64,000 bases of DNA, from NCBI RefSeq assembly GCF_037203605.1, contig NZ_JBBDHC010000003.1:62001-126000 (forward strand). Reading direction: 5' to 3'. A model generated the notes under the pieces. That model saw only the letters and a list, made by a program, of their open reading frames with translations. It was not told where the DNA came from and did not search any database. Of this stretch, positions 46,141 to 55,181 are shown piece by piece. The translations under genes were made by a program, and so were the position numbers. Within the stretch, counting starts at the first letter, position 1. Every line of letters starts with the position of its first letter. The DNA is from Denitratimonas tolerans (lineage in GTDB: Bacteria > Pseudomonadota > Gammaproteobacteria > Xanthomonadales > Xanthomonadaceae).

Positions 46141-47598
46141 TCAGTGCCCGTGTTCCAGCATGAAATGGGCCTTGCCGGCCTCGGGAGATGCCGGAAAGCG
46201 CGCGACGATCTCCTCCAGCAGGGCGTGGTGCAGATCACCTTCGCCACGCTCGCGCGCACGCAGCACCAGCTCGAACCAGTCGCCGGCGGTGGCACTGTCG
46301 GCCAGCCACGCCTCCAGCAGCCGTCGGCACTCGCCCAGGCATCCCAGCGCGAGCCAGCGTCGCCTCACGCCCTCGCGCCAGGCACCGCCGGGTACCGGCC
46401 GATCCAGCGGAAAGGCTTCTTCCAGCAGTGCGAGCTGCAGTGCCACCTCGGCGGTATTGCGCGCCGGGATGTCCAGCGCCTGGAGCGCGCGGCGCGCGGC
46501 CTCGGGGCGGCGCGCCCCGAGCACGGCGAGCCGGTAGCCCACCAGGCTCACATCGAGCCGGCCCGGCACCCTCGCGTCGAGCGCATCCAGCGCCTCCTGC
46601 GCCGCGGCCAGATCCATGCGCCCGGCCCTGGCGCGGATGGCATCCAGCTCGGTCGCCACGTCCGGCGCGACGTCGGTTTCGTCCAGAAATTCATGACGCA
46701 CCTGCCCGGTACGCACGAACGCCCAGCCCAGCAGCGCCCCGCTGAAAAGCCCACCGAGATGGGCGTCGAATCCGACGCCTGCCTCCGGGTTGAACACCAG
46801 GTTGAGCGCCTCCCAACCGACCCATACCGGAAGCAGCCAGATCGCCGGTTTCTTCACATAGTCGAACAGCACGAAGAACCACCAGAAGAAGCGCACCGGA
46901 CGCCATCCCCAGATGAGGGCAAAGGCACCCATCAGCGCCGCAATCGCACCCGAGGCACCGAGGGCGGCACCGGCCTCGCCCCAGCGCCAGGCGAGCGCGA
47001 ACAGGCTCGCGCCGACCGCGCCGGCCAGATACAGCAGGATGAAGCGCCACGGCCCCAGCGCACCCTCGACCAGGAGGCCAAGCGCAAGGAGAAAGAACAT
47101 GTTGCCCAAAAGGTGCATCGCGCCACCGTGCAGGAAGGCCGCGGTGACCCAGCGGAGCGGCGCAATCTCGCCGTAGCGCAGGCGATATTCCAGCGTCACG
47201 ACGCGCGAAGCGCGCGCATCGAAGTCACGCTGCAGCGCGCCGGCATGGCCCGCCTCCCGCGCGCCGGCCCCATCGCGTGCGGCCTGCGCCAGCGCGCGCT
47301 CCAGCGCGAGGTCGCGAAGGCGCGCATGGAACAGCACGCCGGCCCGATCGGCGTCCGGCACCTGCGCCAGCGCTTCGCGCGCGAGCGGCCCGTCGCGCGC
47401 GGCCTCGAAGTCCAGATATGCCGGCCATTCGGCCTGCGCCAGGCCCGACTCCCCGTACCACGCTTCCAGCGCCTCCAGCCGGGACCAGTCACCGGCCTGG
47501 AACAGGACGAAGATCGCCACGTTCAGCACGACCAGGAGGGCGGTGACGATCGGAAACGTGGCGCGCGTCAGCGGCCGGTGCAGGGGCAGGATGAGCAT
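46141..47598 (-). CDS. rhomboid-family intramembrane serine protease with C-terminal helical domain
   Basis: 485 residues, about twice the size of a minimal rhomboid. The membrane core has FLHGGAMHLLGNMFFL (HGxxxHxxxN), the catalytic Ser in ALGASGAIAALMGAF (GxSG) and the catalytic His in GFDAHLGGLFSGAL. A ~90-residue extramembrane insertion sits between helix 1 and the HG motif. The C-terminal ~170 residues are soluble, helical and Arg/Ala-rich. Rhomboids cut single-pass membrane proteins; no substrate is evident. Divergent from greB. Confidence 0.9.
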   Translation of the reverse strand: MLILPLHRPLTRATFPIVTALLVVLNVAIFVLFQAGDWSRLEALEAWYGESGLAQAEWPAYLDFEAARDGPLAREALAQVPDADRAGVLFHARLRDLALERALAQAARDGAGAREAGHAGALQRDFDARASRVVTLEYRLRYGEIAPLRWVTAAFLHGGAMHLLGNMFFLLALGLLVEGALGPWRFILLYLAGAVGASLFALAWRWGEAGAALGASGAIAALMGAFALIWGWRPVRFFWWFFVLFDYVKKPAIWLLPVWVGWEALNLVFNPEAGVGFDAHLGGLFSGALLGWAFVRTGQVRHEFLDETDVAPDVATELDAIRARAGRMDLAAAQEALDALDARVPGRLDVSLVGYRLAVLGARRPEAARRALQALDIPARNTAEVALQLALLEEAFPLDRPVPGGAWREGVRRRWLALGCLGECRRLLEAWLADSATAGDWFELVLRARERGEGDLHHALLEEIVARFPASPEAGKAHFMLEHGH

Positions 47599-47716
47599 GG
47601 ATCGAAGGCGACGAACGAAAGCCCGACTTGTAGCACATCGTCCGCACGCATCGCTTCTTGCCCGCCGCTTCCGACTGCGCCACGCTTGCGATCATCATGA
47701 AGACAATGCCCTTCCC

Positions 47717-48238
47717 ATGAGCCGCTGGCGTCCGCCGGCGGAAGCCTCCACCGCCATCATCACCCGCGCCGGATTCGAACGCCTGCGCGCCGAGCTGGAT
47801 ACGCTCTGGCGCGTGCGCCGCCCCGAGGTGGTCAAGGCGCTCGCCGCCGCCGCCGCGGAAGGCGACCGCTCGGAAAACGCCGAATACATCTATCGCAAGA
47901 AGCAGCTGGGCGAGATCGACCGGCGGGTACGCTATCTCAGCAGGCGGCTGGAGCAGCTCAAGGTCGTCGAAACCCGCCCCAGCGACCCGGAACGCGTCTA
48001 CTTCGGTGCCGAGGTCGAACTGGAAGATGCCGCCAGCGGGGAAGTGGCGCGCCACCGGCTCGTGGGGCCGGACGAAACCGACGCGCGCGCCGGCTGGATC
48101 AGCATCGATTCGCCGCTGGCGCGCGCGCTGCTGGGCAAGCGCGTGGACGACGAGGTGGAGGTCGAACTGCCCGGAGGCAGGTGCCGCTACTGCATCATCG
48201 GCATGAGCTATCGGTTCGACCCGACCGCACCCGGCTGA
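47717..48238 (+). CDS. greB: transcription elongation factor GreB
   Basis: 173 residues. The N-terminal coiled coil carries AAAEGDRSENAEYIYRKKQL with the acidic tip residues that enter the RNA polymerase secondary channel to trigger transcript cleavage. The C-terminal FKBP-like domain has FGAEVELED and WISIDSPLARALLGKRVDDE. The ENAEYIYxKK motif favours GreB over GreA. Start at MSRWRPPAE; the upstream frame is shadow. Confidence 0.94.
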   Translation: MSRWRPPAEASTAIITRAGFERLRAELDTLWRVRRPEVVKALAAAAAEGDRSENAEYIYRKKQLGEIDRRVRYLSRRLEQLKVVETRPSDPERVYFGAEVELEDAASGEVARHRLVGPDETDARAGWISIDSPLARALLGKRVDDEVEVELPGGRCRYCIIGMSYRFDPTAPG

Positions 48239-48259
48239 GCCCGCCGCGGCACTGCGGGT

Positions 48260-48994
48260 TCAGTCCTGCCCGCCCTCGCCGCCCGCGCTCCGCGCCGCGA
48301 CCGAAAGATCGGCCAGCACCTGCCAGGAGCGCAGCTCGCGCCCGCCCAGGTGATGGCGCAGCACGTCGCGCATCAGCCGACGCAGCTCCCTCAGCCCGAC
48401 TGCATCGGGCACGCGGTCTTCGCCCAGCGCGAGCAGCGCCGCGCCCGAGATGGTTCCCGGCACCGGCGCATCGCGCACCTGGTACGGGCCCGACACCGGG
48501 TCGAAGCGGTAGCGCACCTCGGAATCGAGCGCCCGTCCGCTGTCCGCCTCCGTCTCAAGTTCCAGCGCGTAGCCCGCGGCGGCGAGCAGGTCGCGCTCGA
48601 AGCGCCGCAGCTCCCAGCCAGGCGCGTGCGCGCCCTCGGCCAGCAGGCCCAGGCACTCGGCGTAGCGCCAGAACAGCGCGATCTGCGCCTCACCGCGCGG
48701 CAACAGGCGCAGTACCAGCTCATTGAGATAAAAGGCCGACAGCAGCGCGCTGCCCTCCAGCGCCAACGCCGCACCTGCCGGTTCGGCGCCGGTCATGCGC
48801 ATGAGATCACCCCGCCCGCCCCAGGCCAGCAGCAGCGGCTGGAACGGCTGCAGCACCGCCCGCAGCGCCTGCCCCTTCGTCCCGCGCACCCCGCGCGCAA
48901 TCACCCCGATGCGACCGTGGTCACGCGTGAACGCCTCCAGCAAGAGGCTCGTCTCGCGGTAGGGCCGCGCGTGCAGGATGTAGGCGGGGTGCAT
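48260..48994 (-). CDS. recO: DNA repair protein RecO
   Basis: 244 residues. The N-terminal OB fold is recognisable: YILHARPYRETSLLLEAFTRDHGRIGVIARGVRG. The C-terminal part is helical (FERDLLAAAGYALELETEADSGR). RecO helps load RecA at gaps with RecR. The frame extends upstream to 49045 but that portion is encoded by the GGGATT-type repeat, so the ATG at 48994 (MHPAYILH) is chosen. It follows era, as in many proteobacteria. Confidence 0.94.
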   Translation of the reverse strand: MHPAYILHARPYRETSLLLEAFTRDHGRIGVIARGVRGTKGQALRAVLQPFQPLLLAWGGRGDLMRMTGAEPAGAALALEGSALLSAFYLNELVLRLLPRGEAQIALFWRYAECLGLLAEGAHAPGWELRRFERDLLAAAGYALELETEADSGRALDSEVRYRFDPVSGPYQVRDAPVPGTISGAALLALGEDRVPDAVGLRELRRLMRDVLRHHLGGRELRSWQVLADLSVAARSAGGEGGQD

Positions 48995-49000
48995 TGGGTG

Positions 49001-49090
49001 ATCGGGATTGGGGAGTGGGGATTCGGGATTGGTGAAGAGCGCCAAGCGCCGCTGCCATCATCGAATCCCCGATCCCGAATCACCAATCAC
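49001..49090. repeat. GGGATT-type dispersed repeat, copy 2
   Basis: Between recO and era: ATCGGGATTGGGGAGTGGGG then ATTCGGGATTGGTGA (49001-49035), and the inverted arm CGAATCCCCGATCCCGAATC then ACCAATCAC (49062-49090). It is a clearer palindrome than the copy at 6445-6556, with the same GGGATT(C/G) units. Non-coding; its presence extends the apparent recO frame. Confidence 0.7.
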
Positions 49091-49094
49091 GTCG

Positions 49095-49988
49095 TTACTC
49101 ATACCCGAACCCGCGCAGCGCGGCCTCGTCGTCGGACCAGGATTCGCGCACCTTGCACCACAGCTCCAGGAACACCTTGCGCTCGAACTGGCGCTCGATC
49201 GCGATGCGGGCGGCCTGGCCGATGGCGCGCATGCGGGTGCCGCCGGCACCGATGACGATGGCCTTCTGGCCGCTGCGTTCGACATAGATCGTGGCGGCAA
49301 TCCGCAGCAGTTTGCCCTCGGTCTTGAAGCTGTCGATCACCACCGCGGTGGCGTAGGGAAGTTCGGCGCCGAGCTGGCGCATCAGCTGTTCTCGGATCAG
49401 CTCGGCGACGAGGAAGCGCTCGCTGCGGTCGGTGATCTCGTCCTCGCCGAACAGCGGCTCGGAGGCGGGCAACAGGTCGAGCAGCCCGCGGCGCAGGTCG
49501 TCCAGCCCGGCGCCCTTCTCCGCCGACACCGGGAATACGGCGGCAAAGCCGCGCCCTTCGGAAACCTTGGCGATGAAGGGCAAGAGCTCGGTCTTGTCGC
49601 GGATGCGGTCGACCTTGTTGATGATCAGCACGCGCGGCAGGCCGGTCTTCTCCAGCGTGGCGAACGCGGCCTCGTCGGCCTCGCGCCACTGCCCGGCTTC
49701 GATCACCAGCGCGCCCAGCTCGACGTCGGCCAGCGCGCCGCGCGCGGCGCGGTTCATGTAGCGGTTGATCGCACGCTTGCCCTCGGCGTGCAGACCGGGC
49801 GTATCGACGAACACGATTTGTCCCGCCTCACCGGTGTCGATACCCAGGATGCGGTGACGCGTCGTCTGCGCCTTGGGCGAGACGATGCTCACCTTGTAGC
49901 CGACCATGCGGTTGACCAGGGTCGACTTGCCGACGTTGGGGCGACCAATCACCGCGACCAGGCCGGCGCGGAATGCGGGTTCATTCAT
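49095..49988 (-). CDS. era: GTPase Era
   Basis: 297 residues. The G domain has GRPNVGKSTLVN, the switch region AQTTRHRILG, DTPGLH and NKVDRIRDK. The C-terminal KH domain contains ERSGQKAIVIGAGGTRMRAIG (RNA-binding GxxG region). Era binds 16S rRNA near its 3' end in 30S maturation. Its ATG overlaps the rnc stop by 4 nt, so the pair is translationally coupled, matching the shared role in rRNA processing. Confidence 0.98.
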   Translation of the reverse strand: MNEPAFRAGLVAVIGRPNVGKSTLVNRMVGYKVSIVSPKAQTTRHRILGIDTGEAGQIVFVDTPGLHAEGKRAINRYMNRAARGALADVELGALVIEAGQWREADEAAFATLEKTGLPRVLIINKVDRIRDKTELLPFIAKVSEGRGFAAVFPVSAEKGAGLDDLRRGLLDLLPASEPLFGEDEITDRSERFLVAELIREQLMRQLGAELPYATAVVIDSFKTEGKLLRIAATIYVERSGQKAIVIGAGGTRMRAIGQAARIAIERQFERKVFLELWCKVRESWSDDEAALRGFGYE

Positions 49989-50650
49989 GCAGTGAGTTGC
50001 TCAAGGACGCGCACGGCGGCGCGCTGTTCGGCCTGGCGGCGCGAGCTGCCGTCGGCCACGGCTTCGATCTGAGGTGAAGCGAGGCGGCACAGCACGTCGA
50101 AGACCTTGTCGTGCTCTTCGCCGCGCGTATCCACCAACACATATTCGGGAAGCGGCAGCGCGCGCCCCTGCAGCCACTCCTGCAGGCGCGTCTTGGCATC
50201 CTTCTCGGTGCCCGTCGCGGTGAGGCTCTCCAGGCGCGAGGCGAACCAGCCCAGCACGATGCGCCGGCAGGTCTCGAAGCCGGCATCGAGGTGGATGGCA
50301 CCGATCAGCGCCTCCAGCGCATCGGCCAGGATCGAATCGCGGCGGTAGCCGCCGCTCTTGAGTTCACCCGGCCCCAGTTCGAGCTGTTCCCCCAGCTGCA
50401 GCTCGCGCGCGATGCCCGCGAGCGTGGCCTCGCGCACGAGTTGGGCGCGGGCACGGGTCAGCCAGCCTTCGTCGGCAGCCGGATGGCGAAGGTAGAGCGC
50501 CTCGGCCACGATCACGTTGACCAGCCCGTCACCGAGGAACTCGAGCCGTTCGTTGTTGCGGCCGCTGGCGCTGCGGTGGGTCAGCGCACGCTGGCGCAGA
50601 GCCGGGTCGGCAAAATGGTGGCCGATACGGTCAGTCAACGTCCCTGGCAC
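49985..50650 (-). CDS. rnc: ribonuclease III
   Basis: 221 residues from GTG 50650; TTG at 50638 (217 residues) is an alternative. The catalytic domain has ALTHRSA and NNERLEFLGDGLVN (acidic Mg-binding residues), and LADALEALIGAIHLD. The C-terminal double-stranded RNA-binding domain follows (KTRLQEWLQGRALPLPEY, ASRRQAEQRAA-like end). It cuts rRNA precursors and structured mRNAs. The start lies inside the DUF4845 gene, so there is an overlap of 8-20 nt. Confidence 0.95.
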   Translation of the reverse strand: MPGTLTDRIGHHFADPALRQRALTHRSASGRNNERLEFLGDGLVNVIVAEALYLRHPAADEGWLTRARAQLVREATLAGIARELQLGEQLELGPGELKSGGYRRDSILADALEALIGAIHLDAGFETCRRIVLGWFASRLESLTATGTEKDAKTRLQEWLQGRALPLPEYVLVDTRGEEHDKVFDVLCRLASPQIEAVADGSSRRQAEQRAAVRVLEQLTA

Positions 50651-51011
50651 CCAGTTCGACCGTCTTGTCGAACACCGCGACGAAGTCGAGGTTGTACATG
50701 AGGTTGCGACGCACTTCGTAGGCCACCTGCATCTGGTAGCCATCCTTGCGGCTGATCTTGACGTTCTGCGGCAGCACCGAATCGACGTAGCTGATCTGGA
50801 AGCGCCGGAACAGCAGGTTGCGCACTTCCTCGGGCGACTTCTGCTTGATGCCCGGCTCCGCCGCCAGGCCCTTCATGTCAGTGACCACCGAGTAGTACTC
50901 CGTGTACACCGGAAACAGCTTCATGCCGATGTAGATGAAGAAGCCAACCACCGCGAGCACGATCAGGAAGCTCGTCAGGGTCAGGCCGGACTGGGTCGAT
51001 ATACGCTTCAT
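50631..51011 (-). CDS. DUF4845 family pilin-like membrane protein
   Basis: 126 residues. The N-terminus SGLTLTSFLIVLAVVGFFIYIG is a single membrane helix that resembles a pseudopilin start, followed by a ~95-residue periplasmic domain. The lepB-DUF4845-rnc order is characteristic of gammaproteobacteria, and the gene overlaps rnc. Function is not established for the family. Confidence 0.88.
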   Translation of the reverse strand: MKRISTQSGLTLTSFLIVLAVVGFFIYIGMKLFPVYTEYYSVVTDMKGLAAEPGIKQKSPEEVRNLLFRRFQISYVDSVLPQNVKISRKDGYQMQVAYEVRRNLMYNLDFVAVFDKTVELGARDVD

Positions 51012-51070
51012 GCAGTTCCCCGCAAGGAGTGGAAAGGTCTGGTGCCCGAACGGCCACGCCGCCGGCGCGC

Positions 51071-51859
51071 CTAGTGTATGACGGTTCCGAGGCGGGAAAA
51101 ATCGATCCCGCCGTTCTTGCCGTCCCAGTTCATCCAGATGAAGAAGGCCTTGCCCACGAGATTCTTCTCGGGCACGAAGCCCCAGTAACGGCTGTCCAGG
51201 CTGTTGTCGCGATTGTCGCCCATCACGAAGTAGTGCCCGTCCGGCACGGTCCAGCTGCCCTCGCCGACGCTGCCGCGCTGCACGCGCGGATCGATCAGGA
51301 TCTTGTGGCTGACCTCGCCAAGCTGCTCGCTGAACGCCTCGGCACCGGTCATTTCCCGGCCCGAGCCGACGCCGACATAGGCACCTTCCCGCACCGCGGC
51401 AACGAACTCGCCGTTCACCCGGAGCACCTTGTTGCGGTACTCCACCACGTCGCCCGGCAGCCCGACGACGCGCTTGATGTAATCCTCGCGGGGGTTTTCC
51501 GGGTAGCGGAAGACCACCACGTCGCCGCGCTCCGGCTCACCGAGCGGGATGATCTTGGTGTCGGTTACCGGCAGGCGGATTCCGTAGCCGAACTTGTTGA
51601 CCAGGATGAAGTCGCCGGTCAGCAGCGTGGGCATCATCGAATTGGACGGGATCCGGAACGGTTCGGCCAGGAAAGATCGCAGCACCAGCACGATCAGTAG
51701 CACCGGAAAGAACGAGCGCGCGTACTCGACGAGCAGCGGTTCCTTGCGTCCTTCCGCCTTGCGCTTGCGGCCAAAGGTCAGGTGATCGATCAGCCAGATG
51801 ACGCCGGTCAGCGCGGTAGCCAGTACCAGAAAAGCGGAAAAATTGAAGTACACGGGCAT
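51071..51859 (-). CDS. lepB: signal peptidase I (LepB)
   Basis: 262 residues. An N-terminal membrane segment (FLVLATALTGVIWLIDHL) and a second helix (YARSFFPVLLIVLVLRSFL) precede the periplasmic protease domain. The catalytic Ser is in PSNSMMPTLLTGDFILV and the general-base Lys in DYIKRVVGLPGDVVEY; DGHYFVMGDNRDNSLDSRYW is the conserved box E. It removes signal peptides of exported proteins. Downstream of lepA by 18 nt, in one operon. Confidence 0.97.
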   Translation of the reverse strand: MPVYFNFSAFLVLATALTGVIWLIDHLTFGRKRKAEGRKEPLLVEYARSFFPVLLIVLVLRSFLAEPFRIPSNSMMPTLLTGDFILVNKFGYGIRLPVTDTKIIPLGEPERGDVVVFRYPENPREDYIKRVVGLPGDVVEYRNKVLRVNGEFVAAVREGAYVGVGSGREMTGAEAFSEQLGEVSHKILIDPRVQRGSVGEGSWTVPDGHYFVMGDNRDNSLDSRYWGFVPEKNLVGKAFFIWMNWDGKNGGIDFSRLGTVIH

Positions 51860-51877
51860 TCCTTGGATCGATCCGGG

Positions 51878-53671
51878 TTATTTGGAATCACTCTGCAGCA
51901 CGGCGAGGAAGGCTTCCTGCGGGATGTCGACGCGACCGACCGACTTCATCCGCTTCTTGCCTTCCTTCTGCTTCTCCAGAAGCTTCTTCTTGCGCGTGGC
52001 ATCGCCGCCGTAGCACTTGGCGAGGACGTTCTTGCGCAGCGCCTTGACGGTGGAACGCGCGATGATCTGCGCACCGACCGCTGCCTGGATCGCCACGTCG
52101 AACATCTGGCGCGGAATCAGATCCTTCATCTTCTCGCAGATTTCCCGCCCGCGGCGGTCGGCATGGCTGCGGTGGCAGATGATCGAAAGCGCGTCCACCC
52201 GATCGCCGTTGATCAGGACATCCAGGCGCACGAAGGGTCCGGCCTCGAAGCGCACGAAATGGTAGTCGAGCGAGGCGTAGCCGCGACTCACCGACTTGAG
52301 CCTGTCGAAGAAGTCCAGCACCACCTCGGCCATCGGCAGCTCGTAGCTGACCTGCACCTGGCTGCCCAGGTACTGGATGCCGGTTTGCATCCCGCGCTTC
52401 TCCTCGCACAGCTTGATCACGTTGCCGACGTAGTCGGGCGGGGTGAGGATGTTGGCCAGGATGATCGGCTCGCGGATTTCCGCGATCCGCGTCGCGGACG
52501 GCAGGCGCGCCGGGTTGTCGAGCGAGGACACCGCGCCATCGACATCGACCAGCTCGTAGATCACCGTCGGCGCAGTGGTGATGAGGTTGAGGTCGTACTC
52601 GCGCTCCAGCCGCTCCTGCACGATCTCCATGTGCAGCATGCCGAGGAAGCCGCAGCGGAAACCGAAGCCCATCGCCTCCGAGCTTTCCGGCTCGAAGCGC
52701 AGCGCGGCGTCGTTGAGGCGCAGCTTTTCCAGCGCCTCGCGCAGGTCGGGATAGTCGTCGGCATCGACCGGGAACAGGCCGGCGAACACGCGCGGCTGCA
52801 TTTCCTGGAAGCCCGGCAGCGGCCCCGGCGCGGGTGCCGCCGCCAGCGTCAGCGTGTCGCCCACCGGCGCGCCGTGCACGTCCTTGATGCTGGCGGTCAT
52901 CCAGCCTACTTCGCCCGCACCCAGCTTCGCGATGATCTTGCGCTTGGGGGTGGACACGCCGACCTGATCGACCTGATGCACGCGCCCGGTGCTCATCACC
53001 AGGATCTTGTCTCCGCCCTTGATCTCGCCCTGCATCACCCGCACCAGCGAGACCACGCCCAGGTAGTTGTCGAACCAGGAATCGACGATCAGCGCCTGCA
53101 GCCGGTCGGTATCGCGCGGCTTCGGCGGCGGAATGCGCTGCACGATGGCTTCCAGCACGGCGCGCACGTTCAGGCCGGTCTTGGCGCTGACTTCGATGGC
53201 GTCGTCCGCCTCGATGCCGATGACCGCCTCGATCTCCTCGCGCACCCGCGCCGGATCGGCCGTGGGCAGGTCGATCTTGTTGAGCACCGGAATCACCTCC
53301 AGCCCCATCTCGACCGCGGTGTAGCAGTTGGCGACCGACTGCGCCTCCACGCCCTGCGCGGCGTCAACGACCAGCAGCGCGCCCTCGCAGGCGGCCAGCG
53401 AGCGGCTGACTTCGTAGGAAAAATCGACGTGGCCGGGGGTGTCGATGAAGTTGAGCTGGTAGACCGTGCCATCCAGCGCGGTATAGGGTAGCGAGACCGC
53501 CTTGGCCTTGATCGTGATGCCGCGCTCGCGCTCGATCGGATTGGAATCGAGCACCTGGGCTTCCATCTCGCGCTCGGTCAGGCCGTCGCACAGCTGGATG
53601 ATGCGATCGGCCAGGGTCGACTTGCCGTGGTCGACGTGCGCGATGATGGAAAAATTGCGGATGTGCTGCAT
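51878..53671 (-). CDS. lepA: elongation factor 4 (LepA)
   Basis: 597 residues from the ATG at MQHIRNFSIIAH; the longer upstream frame has no similarity. G-domain motifs AHVDHGKSTLADR, DTPGHVDFSYEV and NKIDLPTADP are followed by the LepA-specific C-terminal domain (LRKNVLAKCYGGDATRKKKL). It is a ribosomal GTPase acting on stalled or initiating ribosomes. First gene of the lepA-lepB-DUF4845-rnc-era-recO run. Confidence 0.98.
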   Translation of the reverse strand: MQHIRNFSIIAHVDHGKSTLADRIIQLCDGLTEREMEAQVLDSNPIERERGITIKAKAVSLPYTALDGTVYQLNFIDTPGHVDFSYEVSRSLAACEGALLVVDAAQGVEAQSVANCYTAVEMGLEVIPVLNKIDLPTADPARVREEIEAVIGIEADDAIEVSAKTGLNVRAVLEAIVQRIPPPKPRDTDRLQALIVDSWFDNYLGVVSLVRVMQGEIKGGDKILVMSTGRVHQVDQVGVSTPKRKIIAKLGAGEVGWMTASIKDVHGAPVGDTLTLAAAPAPGPLPGFQEMQPRVFAGLFPVDADDYPDLREALEKLRLNDAALRFEPESSEAMGFGFRCGFLGMLHMEIVQERLEREYDLNLITTAPTVIYELVDVDGAVSSLDNPARLPSATRIAEIREPIILANILTPPDYVGNVIKLCEEKRGMQTGIQYLGSQVQVSYELPMAEVVLDFFDRLKSVSRGYASLDYHFVRFEAGPFVRLDVLINGDRVDALSIICHRSHADRRGREICEKMKDLIPRQMFDVAIQAAVGAQIIARSTVKALRKNVLAKCYGGDATRKKKLLEKQKEGKKRMKSVGRVDIPQEAFLAVLQSDSK

Positions 53672-53855
53672 GAAAAGTCCGTGCGGGGGAACCGGGGCGG
53701 TCCCGGGCATGAAACGGGGAATTATGCCACGGCGCACGCCACACCGTCGCGCGCGGCATCCTGACGACAGCCCGGCACCCTCCATCGCCCCGCCCCGACG
53801 CGCGGCAGTAGACTGCGGCAAGGTCCCACCGGTTCCCGGTCCGTACGAAAACGCC

Positions 53856-54089
53856 ATGCGCACTTTCAAAGACAGCGCCGACCAACCATGGCAGGCCGCC
53901 CTGCTGGACGCCTCCATGGGCAGCATCCGCCTCGTGTTCAGCCCGGTTCACGGCACCGATCTGCGTCAGCAGCCGCTCGCCGTGGAGAACATGGCCGACG
54001 CGCTGCGCCATCTGGAAACGATGGACGACGACACCCTTCGCGCGCTGCTCGAAAGCGCCGCGGCCTGGGATCCGGCGAGCGGCGGATGA
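53856..54089 (+). CDS. small conserved hypothetical protein
   Basis: 77 residues, acidic, no signal peptide: MRTFKDSADQPWQAALLDAS then RLVFSPVHG and LRALLESAAAWDP. It looks like a small cytoplasmic protein of the Lysobacterales type, but I cannot name a family or role. Divergent from lepA. No strong ribosome site is visible. Confidence 0.55.
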   Translation: MRTFKDSADQPWQAALLDASMGSIRLVFSPVHGTDLRQQPLAVENMADALRHLETMDDDTLRALLESAAAWDPASGG

Positions 54090-54436
54090 GTTTCCTTCCT
54101 GATCGATAATCTGTCACCAACGTCCCGGCAAAGGGGCTTGTGGCGTCTTTCCCCGCGGCAGCGGCCTTGCAGACTTCACCATGGGTCACGCCCAAGGCCC
54201 TGAGCTGCCTCCATGCCGGCGGCCGGCTCGATGCGCCATGGCACCGCCACGGGTTTGCGCGTACGGCACCAGACCCTCCCGGCCGGTCCGCGTGTCGGTC
54301 GCCCCCCTGGCACCAGGCTCATCCAGAGCTTTTGCCTTCGCCACATCATGCTATTACCGTGGCCCTGCGGCCCTGCCGCGGTCGGGCGCACGGGGGATCC
54401 AGTCATCTGACTATCACTACCAGGGAGTTCCAATCG
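54090..54436. other. 347-bp intergenic region before the OmpA-like lipoprotein
   Basis: No credible gene. The frame of the lipoprotein gene is open back to 54140 but that part is Pro/Arg/Ala shadow with no ribosome site. GATAAT at 54104-54109 has no matching -35. The last 17 bp carry the ribosome site CAGGGAG of the next gene. A long mRNA leader is possible. Confidence 0.4.
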
Positions 54437-55045
54437 ATGAAACCCATCTCGACGAACCTCAAAAAACTGCTCGGCATCGGGCTGCTCGGTGCGAGCATGC
54501 TGCTGGCCGGTGGCTGCAGCAACTATGTCAAACGCGCCGACCTGGACGCGGCGCTGGCCGATCTGCGCGCGCGCGACAGCGCGATCGAGGCCAAGGCGGA
54601 TGCCAATACCGCCGCGCTGGCCAGCCTGCGGCAGGAGCTGTCCGAGCGATTTGCGCAGTACGACAAGGCCATTTCCGAGGCTCAGGGCAAAGTGCGGGTA
54701 GATGCGATGGCGCATTTCGATTACGACTCTTCCACGTTGCGTGAAGAGGACAAGGCAGCGCTGGAGGACTTTGCGCGAGTGATTCGCGACCACCACCCGG
54801 GCAGCCTGATCACGGTGGAAGGTTTCACCGATCCGGCCGGCAGCGTCGGCTACAACCAGCGCCTGGGCCAGGCGCGCGCCGACGCGGTGCGCGAGCACCT
54901 GGTGGCCAACGGCCTGCCCGCCGACACCGTACGCGCAGTGAGCTACGGCAAGGCGAGCAACCGCCTGGTCGCGCCGGGAAACTGGGGCGATTCGGGTCTG
55001 CCCAACCGCCGGGCTTCGCTGGTGGTTGACCGCGCAGGAAGCTGA
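54437..55045 (+). CDS. OmpA-family peptidoglycan-associated lipoprotein
   Basis: 202 residues. The lipoprotein signal ends MLLAGGC (lipidation Cys27). Residues ~30-80 are a heptad-like coiled coil (ADLDAALADLRARDSAIEAK, LRQELSERFAQYDKAI), reminiscent of Lpp. The C-terminal OmpA-like domain (FDYDSSTLREEDKAALEDFA, GSLITVEGFTDPAGSVGYN, GQARADAVREHLV) should bind diaminopimelate of peptidoglycan. It is therefore an outer-membrane anchor to the wall. It is monocistronic with its own strong terminator. Confidence 0.9.
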   Translation: MKPISTNLKKLLGIGLLGASMLLAGGCSNYVKRADLDAALADLRARDSAIEAKADANTAALASLRQELSERFAQYDKAISEAQGKVRVDAMAHFDYDSSTLREEDKAALEDFARVIRDHHPGSLITVEGFTDPAGSVGYNQRLGQARADAVREHLVANGLPADTVRAVSYGKASNRLVAPGNWGDSGLPNRRASLVVDRAGS

Positions 55046-55071
55046 CCGGCGCAAGCCGCTGGAAAAAACAT

Positions 55072-55113
55072 CGCCGTGCTGCGCCAAATTGGATGGCGCA
55101 GCACGGCGTTTTT
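55072..55113 (+). terminator. rho-independent terminator
   Basis: Perfect 15-bp stem CGCCGTGCTGCGCCA / TGGCGCAGCACGGCG, 7-nt loop, then five T. Ends the OmpA-like lipoprotein transcript. Confidence 0.95.
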
Positions 55114-55134
55114 CATGGGCGGGTGGTCGTAGCC

Positions 55135-55156
55135 GTAGAGCCGAGCTTGCTCGGCT
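55135..55156. repeat. GTAG-type REP element
   Basis: GTAG followed by the hairpin AGCCGAG-CTTG-CTCGGCT. A GTAG head plus a short palindrome is the hallmark of REP elements described in Stenotrophomonas (SMAG) and relatives. It lies between the convergent OmpA-like gene and lipA. Confidence 0.55.
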
Positions 55157-55181
55157 TGCGAGCGGCCGAATGGTGCCTGGT

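Noticed and set aside
48995..49045. Upstream start for recO giving 261 residues
   Set aside because: The extra residues are encoded by the dispersed repeat and precede the conserved OB-fold start.
54140..54436. N-terminal extension of the OmpA-like lipoprotein
   Set aside because: It would bury the lipoprotein signal sequence inside the protein; the ribosome site and lipobox fix the start at 54437.
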